From Paludibacteraceae bacterium (GTDB taxonomy: Bacteria; Bacteroidota; Bacteroidia; Bacteroidales; Paludibacteraceae), in assembly GCA_017962085.1 (NCBI GenBank), contig JAGCWA010000011.1:58887-122886 (forward strand): DNA of 64,000 bases, given 5' to 3'. Both the position numbers and the translations under genes were made by a program. Below, piece after piece: positions 34,943 through 42,701 of this stretch. Position 1 is the stretch's first letter. Each line of letters opens with the position of its first letter. The notes under the pieces are model-generated. The model worked only from the letters and a program-made list of their open reading frames with translations. It had not been told where the DNA came from and ran no database searches.

Positions 34943-36344
34943 TGGACAAAATATTTTTTATGGATTCGGTTAATGATTCTTCAACGCCTTTCATTTCTTC
35001 CCGAAACTCATTCATTTTATCTTTAACAGGAATTTTTAAACCATATCCACAAATTTCACCTTTATATCCCAATAATTTTCTTGAATTGGATTTAATCACT
35101 TTGTTATTCTGATTAGTTTTTTCGTTAGGTTCTATAGGATATAGTAATGCACAATGTTTTGCTGGAAGAACATACATATATGTGATCATCTGAAACAAAT
35201 CGTCATGGCAAATAGAAATTCTATTCAAGGTAGGACTATCTTCCCCATCATTATTAACATCACTTCCCAAACGTTTGTATTTTGCATCTAATACAAAAGA
35301 CTTTTCTCCTTGTTCATCACCTTCCACTGCTTTGTAAAAATCAGGGTAATAAGATTTTTTCCCATTTTCGTACAATGCTATTCCGTTTTCCTCAGTTTTA
35401 TTTTTTGCGTGAGTTATATCGAGGTGTTTCTCTTCAAAAATTGAATTCAAATACTCCTCCCACAACCATGCGCCATCGAATAGAATTCCATAGACTTTAT
35501 CCTTCTCCTGCCCATACTTAAGGGATTCGTGGCGAAGGATCTGCAGGCAAATTTTTTGCAGTTCTGTATAGGCCGAGAAGTAGGGATGCCTGACGGGGCG
35601 GAGGTTCTGGTTGATGACCTTCTGACGCTCCCGGACGTTATAGGTTTGCGTGGCCATAACGATTTGGCTGACAGCCTCTTTCGTCTCTTTGTTATTGCTT
35701 AGAATGTGTGCGCCATGGGCTTTCGTCTTGATGTACTCTATCGTGTGACGAATCAGCTGTGTCACCTCGTTGTCGTAGCTATGTTCCCTTGTGGAATAGG
35801 CCACGGTGCCTCGAAAAGGAATGTTTTGGCGGATATGTCGGCTCACATCAATCGGTCCACGGATGTTGGCGTCGTTGTACTCAAACCGACGGTACTTTTT
35901 GTAGAGACCTTGCCCCAACGCCTTTTGCAGGAAGAGGGGAAAAAGATAGAGCAAGAAATCGAACACCTGTTCTTTGTCGGTGGTGTGTTTGATGTCGAAC
36001 AAGTTGATAGCGAACACTCTCTGCAACATGTAGTGCAAGAAATAGTCGTTCTCATCCTCTCTCACGAATCGTGAACGGATATCTATCTGTGTGTCGTTGA
36101 CCCCGACGAAGCCCATGATGTTGCCCGTAATGATTTGGTCGCCCTGCAATTCGATAATACGGCCTTCGCTAATATCGTCGCCATAGTGATTCAAATCACG
36201 GGGGAAGACCAAAAGATTAGGACGATCGTCAAGCTTCAGTTTGCCTATGGGGAGGTTGGCGATTCGCTCGATGTCCGGGCGGGCGATTTGCTCGTCGTCG
36301 GTCAACTTATGACTTGTATTATCCGTTATTTGAATCTGAGCCAT
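34923..36344 (-). CDS. McrC-family (LlaJI-type) restriction subunit
   Basis: A 473-residue McrC-like protein, the nuclease partner of the McrB GTPase in type IV (modification-dependent) restriction. The N-terminal part has the McrC beta-strand block (ITGNIMGFVGVNDTQIDIRSRF), the helical middle contains LWEEYL at about 294-299, and the PD-(D/E)xK nuclease core follows: Pro334-Asp335 in SYYPDFY, then Asp353-Ala-Lys355 in FVLDAKYKRL. The gene overlaps mcrB by 26 nt and the PLD gene by 20 nt. Base composition is clearly more AT-rich than the chromosome around it, which fits horizontal gain. Confidence 0.88.
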   Translation of the reverse strand: MAQIQITDNTSHKLTDDEQIARPDIERIANLPIGKLKLDDRPNLLVFPRDLNHYGDDISEGRIIELQGDQIITGNIMGFVGVNDTQIDIRSRFVREDENDYFLHYMLQRVFAINLFDIKHTTDKEQVFDFLLYLFPLFLQKALGQGLYKKYRRFEYNDANIRGPIDVSRHIRQNIPFRGTVAYSTREHSYDNEVTQLIRHTIEYIKTKAHGAHILSNNKETKEAVSQIVMATQTYNVRERQKVINQNLRPVRHPYFSAYTELQKICLQILRHESLKYGQEKDKVYGILFDGAWLWEEYLNSIFEEKHLDITHAKNKTEENGIALYENGKKSYYPDFYKAVEGDEQGEKSFVLDAKYKRLGSDVNNDGEDSPTLNRISICHDDLFQMITYMYVLPAKHCALLYPIEPNEKTNQNNKVIKSNSRKLLGYKGEICGYGLKIPVKDKMNEFREEMKGVEESLTESIKNILSNDSLHP

Positions 36345-38370
36345 TAGTGGTAGTGTTGTTTGAATCGTAAGCCCTTTTTAGTTTGTTCATACTATCCTCT
36401 ACACCCTGCATTCCTCGTAGATATTCGAACAAAAGACCCTTGAGGTGATATTTCCACAAATCATCAAATGAATTATTGTCATATTTGCCATTGTTGCTTT
36501 TATAATTTTTCAGTTTCAAGAAATAACTTGCACCAATATGGTAGGCGGAAGAAAGTCCCTCTATACATTTATCCTCTTCTTTTTCATTCTCTTTCTCTTC
36601 ATGCCAAATCATCTTATTGAGGCTTTCCATCTTGCCTTTTATGAGTTTAATTGTCTCATCATCTGGCTTCAATGAATTTCCATTGCTGTCTTTCCATGCA
36701 TCTTCATTATCAAGCATTTCTTGAGAATCTTCGTCAGTAACCTCCTTAAAGGCGAATCTCCTACGGAAGGCAAAATCCATGCTTTCCACGCTACGGTCAA
36801 TATCGTTCATGGTGCCGATGATATAGACGTTTTCGGGGACGAAGAACCATCCATAGTTGTCACTTTCTTTAATACCCAAAGCATCATCAAAATCGTTTGG
36901 TTCTTCCTGCATATTCGCATATTGTGTTTTAACCTTGCCATCTTTCCCACGATATCCGGGATCAATTGAAAAGAATAGTTCGCCAAAAATTTTGCTTATC
37001 TCGCCACGATTGATTTCATCAATGATTATCACATATTTCTTATTTGGATTTCTTAGTGCAGTACTGCATAAGGCTTTGAAAACTCCATCTTTTCGTTCAA
37101 AGCTAACATTACCATTATCTTCTCGTTTAGGTCTCAATCCCTCTACAAAATCAGTATAATCATATGATGGATGGAATTGTACTAGCTTATAGTCCCCATT
37201 TGTTTTTATTTCACCGCCTTCTCCTATAACTTCCCCATCGTTAATGTTGAAATTTTCATAAAGTATATGCATAAAATCAAAAGGTGATATGTCTTTATCT
37301 TTGCAATGTTCCTTATAAAAGTTGTATATGGCCTTGTTCCTCTCGAAAATATTATTGCTATTGCAGTCGATTCCAAATAGAGATATAATATTATCAATAT
37401 GTTCTTTGCTGTTGATTGGAACGTATTCATTTGGATAATAGCTATTAAGCACTTTGAGTATGAATGATTTCCCGAATTTCTCAGAATAAGGTTCTGGGTC
37501 ATTGTCATTTACCATCTTATGTAAGTCGTTTGCAAGAACTTTTATAAGAGCTTCAGGTTCTTGTCCTAATTTTTTCAAATAGCCTGTTACTTTATAATCT
37601 GAGAGTTCTTTGTTCCAATACAATAGATAGGTGTTAGATGATCCTGGGAAATAGGAACCAAGCGGTTTTAATTTACGTTCGATCCAATAACAGAAATTAT
37701 CTTTGTTTTGTTTCCCAATGCAGTAATCGTCTAGAGTCATCTCCTTTAGCTTTTCCTTTGGAAACCGATATTGGAAACTATCTAATAGATTTTTTTCGTC
37801 AGAACCATTATGTTCATACTTGTTAATAGCTGATTCTAGAACCTCAATAGGGCGTAAAGTCTTTTTTTGCGATACGATTTGCTCTGCAATTTCTTTTGCT
37901 AAATAGGTTTTACCTGTTCCGGGTGCGCCGGTGAGAATAATATTGCGAGAATTAATCAGTAATTTTAAAATAGAATTCATATTTTGTTTGGTTTTTATTT
38001 TCCTGTATAATGTGTCGATTTGCCTTTTAATATCAATGTCTTGTATTTTTCGTATTCCTTGGACTAGTTTATACTCAAATTGATCGGATTCTTCAAGTTC
38101 ATAGATTATACTCTTTGCTACATAAACGCAATCTTCGTAATCAATTCCATATGAAGAAAATTCATTTTCAAGTTCTGGAATACTTGTTACGACTTGTTTG
38201 TCTTCTAATATCTCAGCTAATGCGATAACATTAAATCCTCGAGAGATAGCAACTATGTCACCAACAGATGCATCATCGACACATATTAAAAAAGAGTGCG
38301 TCTTTAATAACTCATAGTAGTCGCGGTTTCCTTTCCCCCAATATTTACAGCCTAATTTCCAATAATTCAT
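36319..38370 (-). CDS. McrB-family GTPase/AAA+ restriction subunit with N-terminal PUA/EVE-like domain
   Basis: A 683-residue AAA+ motor. Residues 1-60 (NYWKLGCKYWGKGNRDYYELL, then VGDIVAISRGFNVIALAEIL) look like an EVE/PUA-type reader of modified bases. The motor has Walker A GAPGTGKT at 148-155, a long insert of about 290 residues, the family Walker B IIIDEINRGE (Asp451, Glu452), sensor IIGTMNDIDRS at about 517-526 and the arginine-rich FAFRRRFAF at about 533-541. It is the first gene of the operon with mcrC and the PLD nuclease. A TTG-N20-TATATTTG promoter lies 45 nt upstream. Very AT-rich. Confidence 0.88.
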   Translation of the reverse strand: MNYWKLGCKYWGKGNRDYYELLKTHSFLICVDDASVGDIVAISRGFNVIALAEILEDKQVVTSIPELENEFSSYGIDYEDCVYVAKSIIYELEESDQFEYKLVQGIRKIQDIDIKRQIDTLYRKIKTKQNMNSILKLLINSRNIILTGAPGTGKTYLAKEIAEQIVSQKKTLRPIEVLESAINKYEHNGSDEKNLLDSFQYRFPKEKLKEMTLDDYCIGKQNKDNFCYWIERKLKPLGSYFPGSSNTYLLYWNKELSDYKVTGYLKKLGQEPEALIKVLANDLHKMVNDNDPEPYSEKFGKSFILKVLNSYYPNEYVPINSKEHIDNIISLFGIDCNSNNIFERNKAIYNFYKEHCKDKDISPFDFMHILYENFNINDGEVIGEGGEIKTNGDYKLVQFHPSYDYTDFVEGLRPKREDNGNVSFERKDGVFKALCSTALRNPNKKYVIIIDEINRGEISKIFGELFFSIDPGYRGKDGKVKTQYANMQEEPNDFDDALGIKESDNYGWFFVPENVYIIGTMNDIDRSVESMDFAFRRRFAFKEVTDEDSQEMLDNEDAWKDSNGNSLKPDDETIKLIKGKMESLNKMIWHEEKENEKEEDKCIEGLSSAYHIGASYFLKLKNYKSNNGKYDNNSFDDLWKYHLKGLLFEYLRGMQGVEDSMNKLKRAYDSNNTTTNGSDSNNG

Positions 38371-38400
38371 TTTTCTTTCTATTTAGTTCTAATTCACAAA

Positions 38401-38574
38401 CTATATATTCCCTCCAAATATATCCAAAACAATCAATCCCCACAACTCATAGTTAAAACTTTTTTTCACCACTTTTCCCTTTTTTCTCTGAGTTGTCAAG
38501 TATTCCTTGACAGTTGCCTCTTCTTCAAACACACCTTCTTTGATGATTCGATTATCCTGTTTTTGCCGTCGTTG
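38401..38574 (-). pseudogene. RhuM-family-like gene fragment
   Basis: An open stretch of 57 codons with no start codon (in-frame stop just before it at 38575). It reads RQKQDNRIIKEGVFEEEATV, then KEYLTTQRKKGKVVKKSF, then loses similarity. The pattern EG-x-x-E-x-x-ATV-x-x-x-x-T-x-Q is what I remember from the middle of virulence RhuM-type proteins, which are normally about 300 residues. The rest of the gene is gone. The right part of the fragment now holds the mcrB promoter. A homology search is needed; confidence is moderate at best. Confidence 0.42.
38415..38445 (-). promoter_or_regulatory. Bacteroidota promoter of the mcrB-mcrC-PLD operon
   Basis: On the minus strand TTG (38443-38445), 20-nt spacer, TATATTTG (38415-38422), 45 nt before the mcrB start. 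Confidence 0.72.
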
Positions 38575-38599
38575 TTAGATTTAATTGTTCGTTTGCCAG

Positions 38600-38633
38600 C
38601 AAAATAAAGCACAACCTACGCCATATCACGGCA
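38600..38633 (-). promoter_or_regulatory. WYL-type operator-promoter, site B (upstream of RhuM relic and mcrB)
   Basis: Minus strand: TGCC-N7-GGCG (38619-38633), N3, GTT, and 11 nt after the palindrome the -7-like box TTATTTTG (38600-38607). It shares 22 of 27 bases with site A around the palindrome. A transcript from here would cross the RhuM relic and then enter mcrB, so it could be a second promoter of the restriction operon or the old promoter of the lost gene. The 400-nt gap between mcrB and the AAA+ gene contains this site, the relic and the mcrB promoter. Confidence 0.6.
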
Positions 38634-38770
38634 CAAGTTGGAGAAAATCATATCCAATTTTTTAAAAAATAAAGAGCAAAAACCAGCCCGTTTTTAATAA
38701 AAAGTAGAGCTAAAGCCGATAAACGTTCATAACGCATTAGGCCTATTCCCCCACGGAGACCTCGACTCCA

Positions 38771-40057
38771 TCATATCGCGAATCCGATGCAGGTGCTTCT
38801 CTTTCTCTCCAACCACTCATTTTCGCAATGCTGAACCAGGGAATCGAACGAAGTGGAGTCCTCGCCGTTCAGGATACCGTCAATGGCATGTCGGCGGGCG
38901 ATGTTCTCAATCTGTCCGCCACTGAACTCGTATCGGGTAGCCAAGATGCGGATGTCGCTTTCATCCAACATCGGAAGCATACTTTGCCAAATGCTCATAC
39001 GGGCTTCAACCGTAGGTTTCTCAAACCTGACTTTGTAAAGGAATCTACGTTCAAAAGCCTTATCCATGTTCTGTACCAAGTTGGTCGTGGCGATCAGGAT
39101 ACCGTCGAACGTCTCCATCTCCTGCAGGATGATGTTCTGGATGGAGTTCTCCATTTTATCGACGGCTCTCTCCGCACCCTCCTGACGTTTGCCGATAATC
39201 GCATCCGCTTCATTGAAAAGCAGGATGGGCGTGATGTCAGAATCCTTCACCTTCCTCCTATAATCATCAAAGACTTGCTTGATGTTCTTCTCACTCTCGC
39301 CTACCCACATACTCTTTATCTGTGAGATGTTGACCTGCAGAATGTCACGTCCTGTTCGCTTCGCCAGTTGAAGGACAGTCTCTGTCTTTCCCGTGCCTGG
39401 ATCTCCATAGAAAAGGCATGTGAACCCGCAGCGAAACCCCTTCTCCTGCATTCGTTGATGGACAATCCTGTATTGTTCCCGATCCAAAAGTTGCTTCAGT
39501 TCTTTTATTTGTGAATCAATCTCCGTGTCATAGAAAAGTTCCTTGCCGATGATTTCCTCGTGTTTGATGATGTTTTTCTCATCACTTTCCAACTCGCTAT
39601 CGCTTAACACATCACCACAGAGTTCGTTAATGGTTTTTTGAGAAACACGGTAGGTACGGGTACAGCAATATCTCTCTTCACAGCGATAAATTATGCCTCG
39701 CTTCTCCAACTCGTCAATATCATTCAAATAACGCAAGAAGGCTATCGTACTACAACCACATTTTTCAGCAATAGTATCAATGCTAATGTGGGACGAAAAA
39801 CACTCAGAGGCGAAAAGAACAAACAATGCACTTTGCCTCATGGTTAGATTCATCTTCATGGAGATAAATCTAAGGGGTTTTTCTGCCACCTCGAAGAACC
39901 CTTTGCTCAAAGATGAATTTTCTAAAAGCTTGTCTACCTGACACACGGCCGAGATCAAATCCATCCCTTTGAATGTATCCTCATTGTCCTCACAAACCTC
40001 CACTAAGTCCAAACGACTTTTGAGGAGTTCTATACATTCCAATGTTTCCTTTTTCAT
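38771..40057 (-). CDS. AAA+ ATPase with N-terminal winged-helix-like region
   Basis: A 428-residue protein from ATG 40057 (MKKETLECIELL); the open frame runs further up but through the promoter. The N-terminal 150 residues are helical, with a wHTH-like part (QSALFVLFASECF, SIDTIAEKCGCSTIAFLRYLNDIDELEKRGII). The AAA+ core has Walker A GDPGTGKT at 218-225 and Walker B-like ILLFNEAD at about 278-285, with Asn in place of the first Asp. Sensor LIATTNL is at about 321-327 and the arginine finger in FERRFLYKVRF at about 335. This is a FtsH/FIGNL-type clade of unknown role. It has a site-A operator upstream, shared with the WYL operon. Confidence 0.82.
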   Translation of the reverse strand: MKKETLECIELLKSRLDLVEVCEDNEDTFKGMDLISAVCQVDKLLENSSLSKGFFEVAEKPLRFISMKMNLTMRQSALFVLFASECFSSHISIDTIAEKCGCSTIAFLRYLNDIDELEKRGIIYRCEERYCCTRTYRVSQKTINELCGDVLSDSELESDEKNIIKHEEIIGKELFYDTEIDSQIKELKQLLDREQYRIVHQRMQEKGFRCGFTCLFYGDPGTGKTETVLQLAKRTGRDILQVNISQIKSMWVGESEKNIKQVFDDYRRKVKDSDITPILLFNEADAIIGKRQEGAERAVDKMENSIQNIILQEMETFDGILIATTNLVQNMDKAFERRFLYKVRFEKPTVEARMSIWQSMLPMLDESDIRILATRYEFSGGQIENIARRHAIDGILNGEDSTSFDSLVQHCENEWLERKRSTCIGFAI

Positions 40058-40112
40058 ATGATGACACAAATGGTTATGAAGATGCACTAATTGGCAACTA
40101 GAATGATGAGGG

Positions 40113-40146
40113 CAAAGAAAAAAACAACCTATGCCAAATGATGGCA
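40113..40146 (-). promoter_or_regulatory. WYL-type operator-promoter of the AAA+ ATPase gene (site A)
   Basis: Minus strand: TGCC-N7-GGCA (40132-40146), N3, GTT, and 11 nt after GGCA the -7-like box TTTCTTTG (40113-40120), 56 nt before the AAA+ start codon. Spacing and flanking bases match site C before the WYL gene and site B at 38.6 kb. There is no -33 TTTG. Confidence 0.66.
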
Positions 40147-40225
40147 CAGGATGAAAAAAATGTTATGTTAATAAAAATATAAGATCGCGCCACTTAATAA
40201 TATCTGAATTTGTGTGATCTACCAA

Positions 40226-40345
40226 TCACACCCTCTCCAACACCCTATGAAACTCCGGTGCCAGTACATGCACGATGCCGTTTCTGTTGGGACGTTGGAA
40301 CTTATCTAGGGTTACGACAAATTTGGGGTAGTTTCTATCATAACC
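40226..40345 (-). pseudogene. C-terminal relic of a second DUF4143-type ATPase
   Basis: Forty codons on the minus strand ending in TGA read GYDRNYPKFVVTLDKF, then NGIVHVLAPEFHRVLERV. This aligns by eye with the end of the intact DUF4143 ATPase at 33147 (DEYPDCRRILVSLDRF, then DGIELLHVTDF): Y-P, LD-x-F and GI-x-x-L recur in order. Everything upstream of the C-terminus is missing; the frame runs straight into the palindromic repeats at 40330-40393, so an internal deletion probably joined repeat and gene tail. Confidence 0.6.
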
Positions 40346-40393
40346 GAAACTTTACTGGAAAATTCAAAAAGTTTCTATTATAACCGAAACTTT
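40330..40393 (+). repeat. Tandem palindromic repeat beside the DUF4143 relic
   Basis: Two 24-nt direct copies, AGTTTCTAT-Y-ATAACCGAAACTTT (40330-40353 and 40370-40393; one base differs), start 40 nt apart. Each is an inverted repeat AGTTTC-N10-GAAACT, extended to AAAAGTTTC/GAAACTTTT in the second. The layout (paired palindromes beside a DUF4143 ATPase) is the same as at 34307-34392, though the bases differ. The rest of the 432-nt gap 40058-40489 holds site A and the relic. Confidence 0.8.
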
Positions 40394-40455
40394 TAATTGT
40401 TTTTACAGACAACCGCAGAGGGGATAAGATATTTTCCATATTGAGATAATCTTTT

Positions 40456-40463
40456 TACTTTTG
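40456..40463 (+). promoter_or_regulatory. -7 promoter element of the 40.5-kb membrane protein gene
   Basis: TACTTTTG, 26 nt before the start codon; only TTTT at the -33 position. Confidence 0.6.
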
Positions 40464-40489
40464 GACAATGAATTAATTATGGTTTAGGC

Positions 40490-41281
40490 ATGAAAAATGT
40501 TCTGAAATTTATCCCGTTATTGATAACGACAATCGTCATTCTATTATTTTTTTATGATGATTTCATTGCCTTTATGTTGTGTTTTGCTTCCTTTTTCATT
40601 GTCATTCCTGCTATTGTTATTTCCATCATTCTGTTTATAAAGTCTTTTTCTTTTTCAAGTACCAGTTGGAAGGTCTATTTCGCATGGGGGCTCGTGGATG
40701 TGCTTCTTGTGGTTGGTTACAACATATTTGTGGCTCCAGACACTGTTTGCAATCCAGACATAATGGCGGAGCATTACGAGAAGAACGCAGTGAAAATGAA
40801 GGAGTTGATTCAATATACGAACCAAGCCTTGGATGATTCGGCTGCCATTTGGTTGGAGTTTGAGCACGGTGATATCTCTATCTTCCATGTTTCCTCCAAG
40901 AGGGATTCTTTATGGTCGAGTCATTGGAACGAGGATGCTGAGGATAAGAAGGATTCTCTCAGGGCGGTGGTGGGACTTACCTCCGATGAGTTGGAAGAGA
41001 TACAGGACCGTCTTGATGAGTTGGGTTGTATCGGAATTAGTACCAAAAAAGACAGAGCCTCATGTGTAATATATTTTCGTAGGGTAGGCATGGGAATGTA
41101 CTCATACATCCTGTATGACGAGCCTATGAGCGAAGAGAATAAAGAGTATTATATGGAAGATCCGGCGTATATACCGTACAGCGAGACAGTCGTCTTTGAA
41201 TACGGTGGAGGAGCCATTGGTCTGCAAGTTTTCCCGAGGGACCAGAGAGATTCTTTCCTGAGTGCTCACAAGCCATGGTAG
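40490..41281 (+). CDS. Membrane protein of unknown function
   Basis: A 263-residue protein. Three hydrophobic helices fill the first 90 residues (FIPLLITTIVILLFF, FMLCFASFFIVIPAIVISIILFI, VYFAWGLVDVLLVVGYNIFV). The remaining about 170 residues form an acidic soluble domain with alternating strands (SAAIWLEFEHGDISIFHVS, SYILYDEP, TVVFEYGGGAIGLQVF). I do not recognise a family. It lies alone between the defence island and argC and is AT-richer than argC, so it may belong to the island. Confidence 0.72.
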   Translation: MKNVLKFIPLLITTIVILLFFYDDFIAFMLCFASFFIVIPAIVISIILFIKSFSFSSTSWKVYFAWGLVDVLLVVGYNIFVAPDTVCNPDIMAEHYEKNAVKMKELIQYTNQALDDSAAIWLEFEHGDISIFHVSSKRDSLWSSHWNEDAEDKKDSLRAVVGLTSDELEEIQDRLDELGCIGISTKKDRASCVIYFRRVGMGMYSYILYDEPMSEENKEYYMEDPAYIPYSETVVFEYGGGAIGLQVFPRDQRDSFLSAHKPW

Positions 41282-41383
41282 GGCAGCACTAAAATCCACT
41301 ATTTTTAGTTAAACATATAAAGCCATTGGTCTGATAACTTAAAAAATATCCCTAACTTCGCGCAGTGTTTTTTGTGATTGATT

Positions 41384-42346
41384 ATGGTAAAAATAGGAAT
41401 TATAGGCGGTGCCGGCTATACGGCAGGCGAGTTGCTTCGCATCGTTTTGAACCATCCTCAGGTGGAGGTGGTCTTCGTTAACAGTAGCAGTAATGCGGGT
41501 AATAAACTCTATGACGTCCATGAGGGTCTTTTCGGCGAGACGGAGATGACCTTCACCGACGAGCTCCCTTTGGATAAGGTGGATGCCTTGTTCATCTGCT
41601 CGGGACATGGGGATAGCAGGAAGTTCCTGGAGTCGCATGTGGTGCCTTCCAACGTGAAGATCATCGACCTCTCGCAGGATTACCGCGACGAGAGCGACGG
41701 CTTCGTCTATGGCTTGCCTGAGGTGAACCGTGAGCGTATCAAGAAGGCTACTAAGCTGGCGAACCCTGGTTGTTTCGCTACGGCTATCCAGATCGGTCTC
41801 CTTCCGCTGGCGGCTAAGGGATTGCTGAAGGGAGAGGTGCACACCACTGGTATCACGGGTTCCACGGGTGCGGGTGTGAAGCCGGGCGCAACGTCCCATT
41901 TCAGCTGGAGGAACAACAACATCTCCATCTACAAGGCTTTCACGCACCAACACTTGTTGGAGATCAACCGCACCATGCGTCAACTGCAGCCGGGCTTCAG
42001 TCACGACATCAACTTCTTGCCTGTGCGCGGTGATTTCGCGAGGGGCATCTTCGTCTCTTCCTACACGGAGTGCGACTTGGAGATCGAGGAGATCCAGAAG
42101 CTCTACAAGGATTTCTACAAGGATTCAGCCTTCACCTTCGTGATGGACGCTAACCCAGACTTGAAGCAGGTGGTGAACACGAACAAGGGCATTGTCCATG
42201 TCGAGAAGCATGGTAATAAGCTGTTGATCATCTCCATGATCGACAACCTGCTGAAGGGTGCTTCCGGCCAGGCTGTCCAGAACTTCAACCTGATGTTCGG
42301 GTTGGAGGAGACCTGCGGACTGAAGCTGAAGCCGAGCGGTTTCTAA
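41384..42346 (+). CDS. argC: N-acetyl-gamma-glutamyl-phosphate reductase
   Basis: ArgC reduces N-acetylglutamyl-phosphate (N-acetyl or N-succinyl form in Bacteroidales) to the semialdehyde with NADPH in arginine synthesis. The 320-residue protein from ATG 41384 (a TTG two codons earlier is also open) shows the nucleotide loop IGIIGGAGYTAGELLRI. The catalytic cysteine is in LANPGCFATAIQIGLLPL, and HTTGITGSTGAGVKPGATSHFSWRNNN and NLLKGASGQAVQNFNLMFG are present. No other arg gene is next to it in the window; a terminator follows directly. Confidence 0.95.
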   Translation: MVKIGIIGGAGYTAGELLRIVLNHPQVEVVFVNSSSNAGNKLYDVHEGLFGETEMTFTDELPLDKVDALFICSGHGDSRKFLESHVVPSNVKIIDLSQDYRDESDGFVYGLPEVNRERIKKATKLANPGCFATAIQIGLLPLAAKGLLKGEVHTTGITGSTGAGVKPGATSHFSWRNNNISIYKAFTHQHLLEINRTMRQLQPGFSHDINFLPVRGDFARGIFVSSYTECDLEIEEIQKLYKDFYKDSAFTFVMDANPDLKQVVNTNKGIVHVEKHGNKLLIISMIDNLLKGASGQAVQNFNLMFGLEETCGLKLKPSGF

Positions 42347-42369
42347 TCGCACGGAACATAAAAGATAAT

Positions 42370-42403
42370 GCGGGGCTGTCACGATGTGGCGGTCCCGCTT
42401 TGT
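42370..42403 (+). terminator. Intrinsic terminator after argC
   Basis: Stem GCGGGGC (42370-42376) / GTCCCGC (42392-42398) followed by TTTGT. The hairpin carries a TGGCGGTCCC word that recurs in the terminator at 57025-57062. Confidence 0.75.
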
Positions 42404-42448
42404 ATTAGGTCGGTTAGTCTTCCGTCATTGGATGGGCTATGGAAAAAC

Positions 42449-42486
42449 AAGCGGGTTGAGCACCTCCCGGAACCCAACCCGCTCTC
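42449..42486. terminator. Hairpin between argC and the rhomboid gene, probable terminator of the rhomboid gene
   Basis: Stem AGCGGGTTG (42451-42459) / CAACCCGCT (42476-42484). On the minus strand it is followed by TGTTTTTCC, so it can end the rhomboid transcript. The rest of the 355-nt gap (42347-42701) shows nothing else I can support. Confidence 0.7.
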
Positions 42487-42701
42487 ATCATTATCTTATT
42501 TTATGTTTATTTTGTGATCATGTAATTTACCGAACTCCATCCTCTGAATCGTGAATGAGTGCTGCTCATCGGATGTGGAATTTATGTTTTTCAGGGCGCA
42601 AGGTATACTTTCCTTAGAAAAATGATTATGATAATTCCCTCAAATGAGTGGATTTTTGGCGCATAATGGTCAATAGGGTAGTGTGCGGAGCGCTTATCCG
42701 C

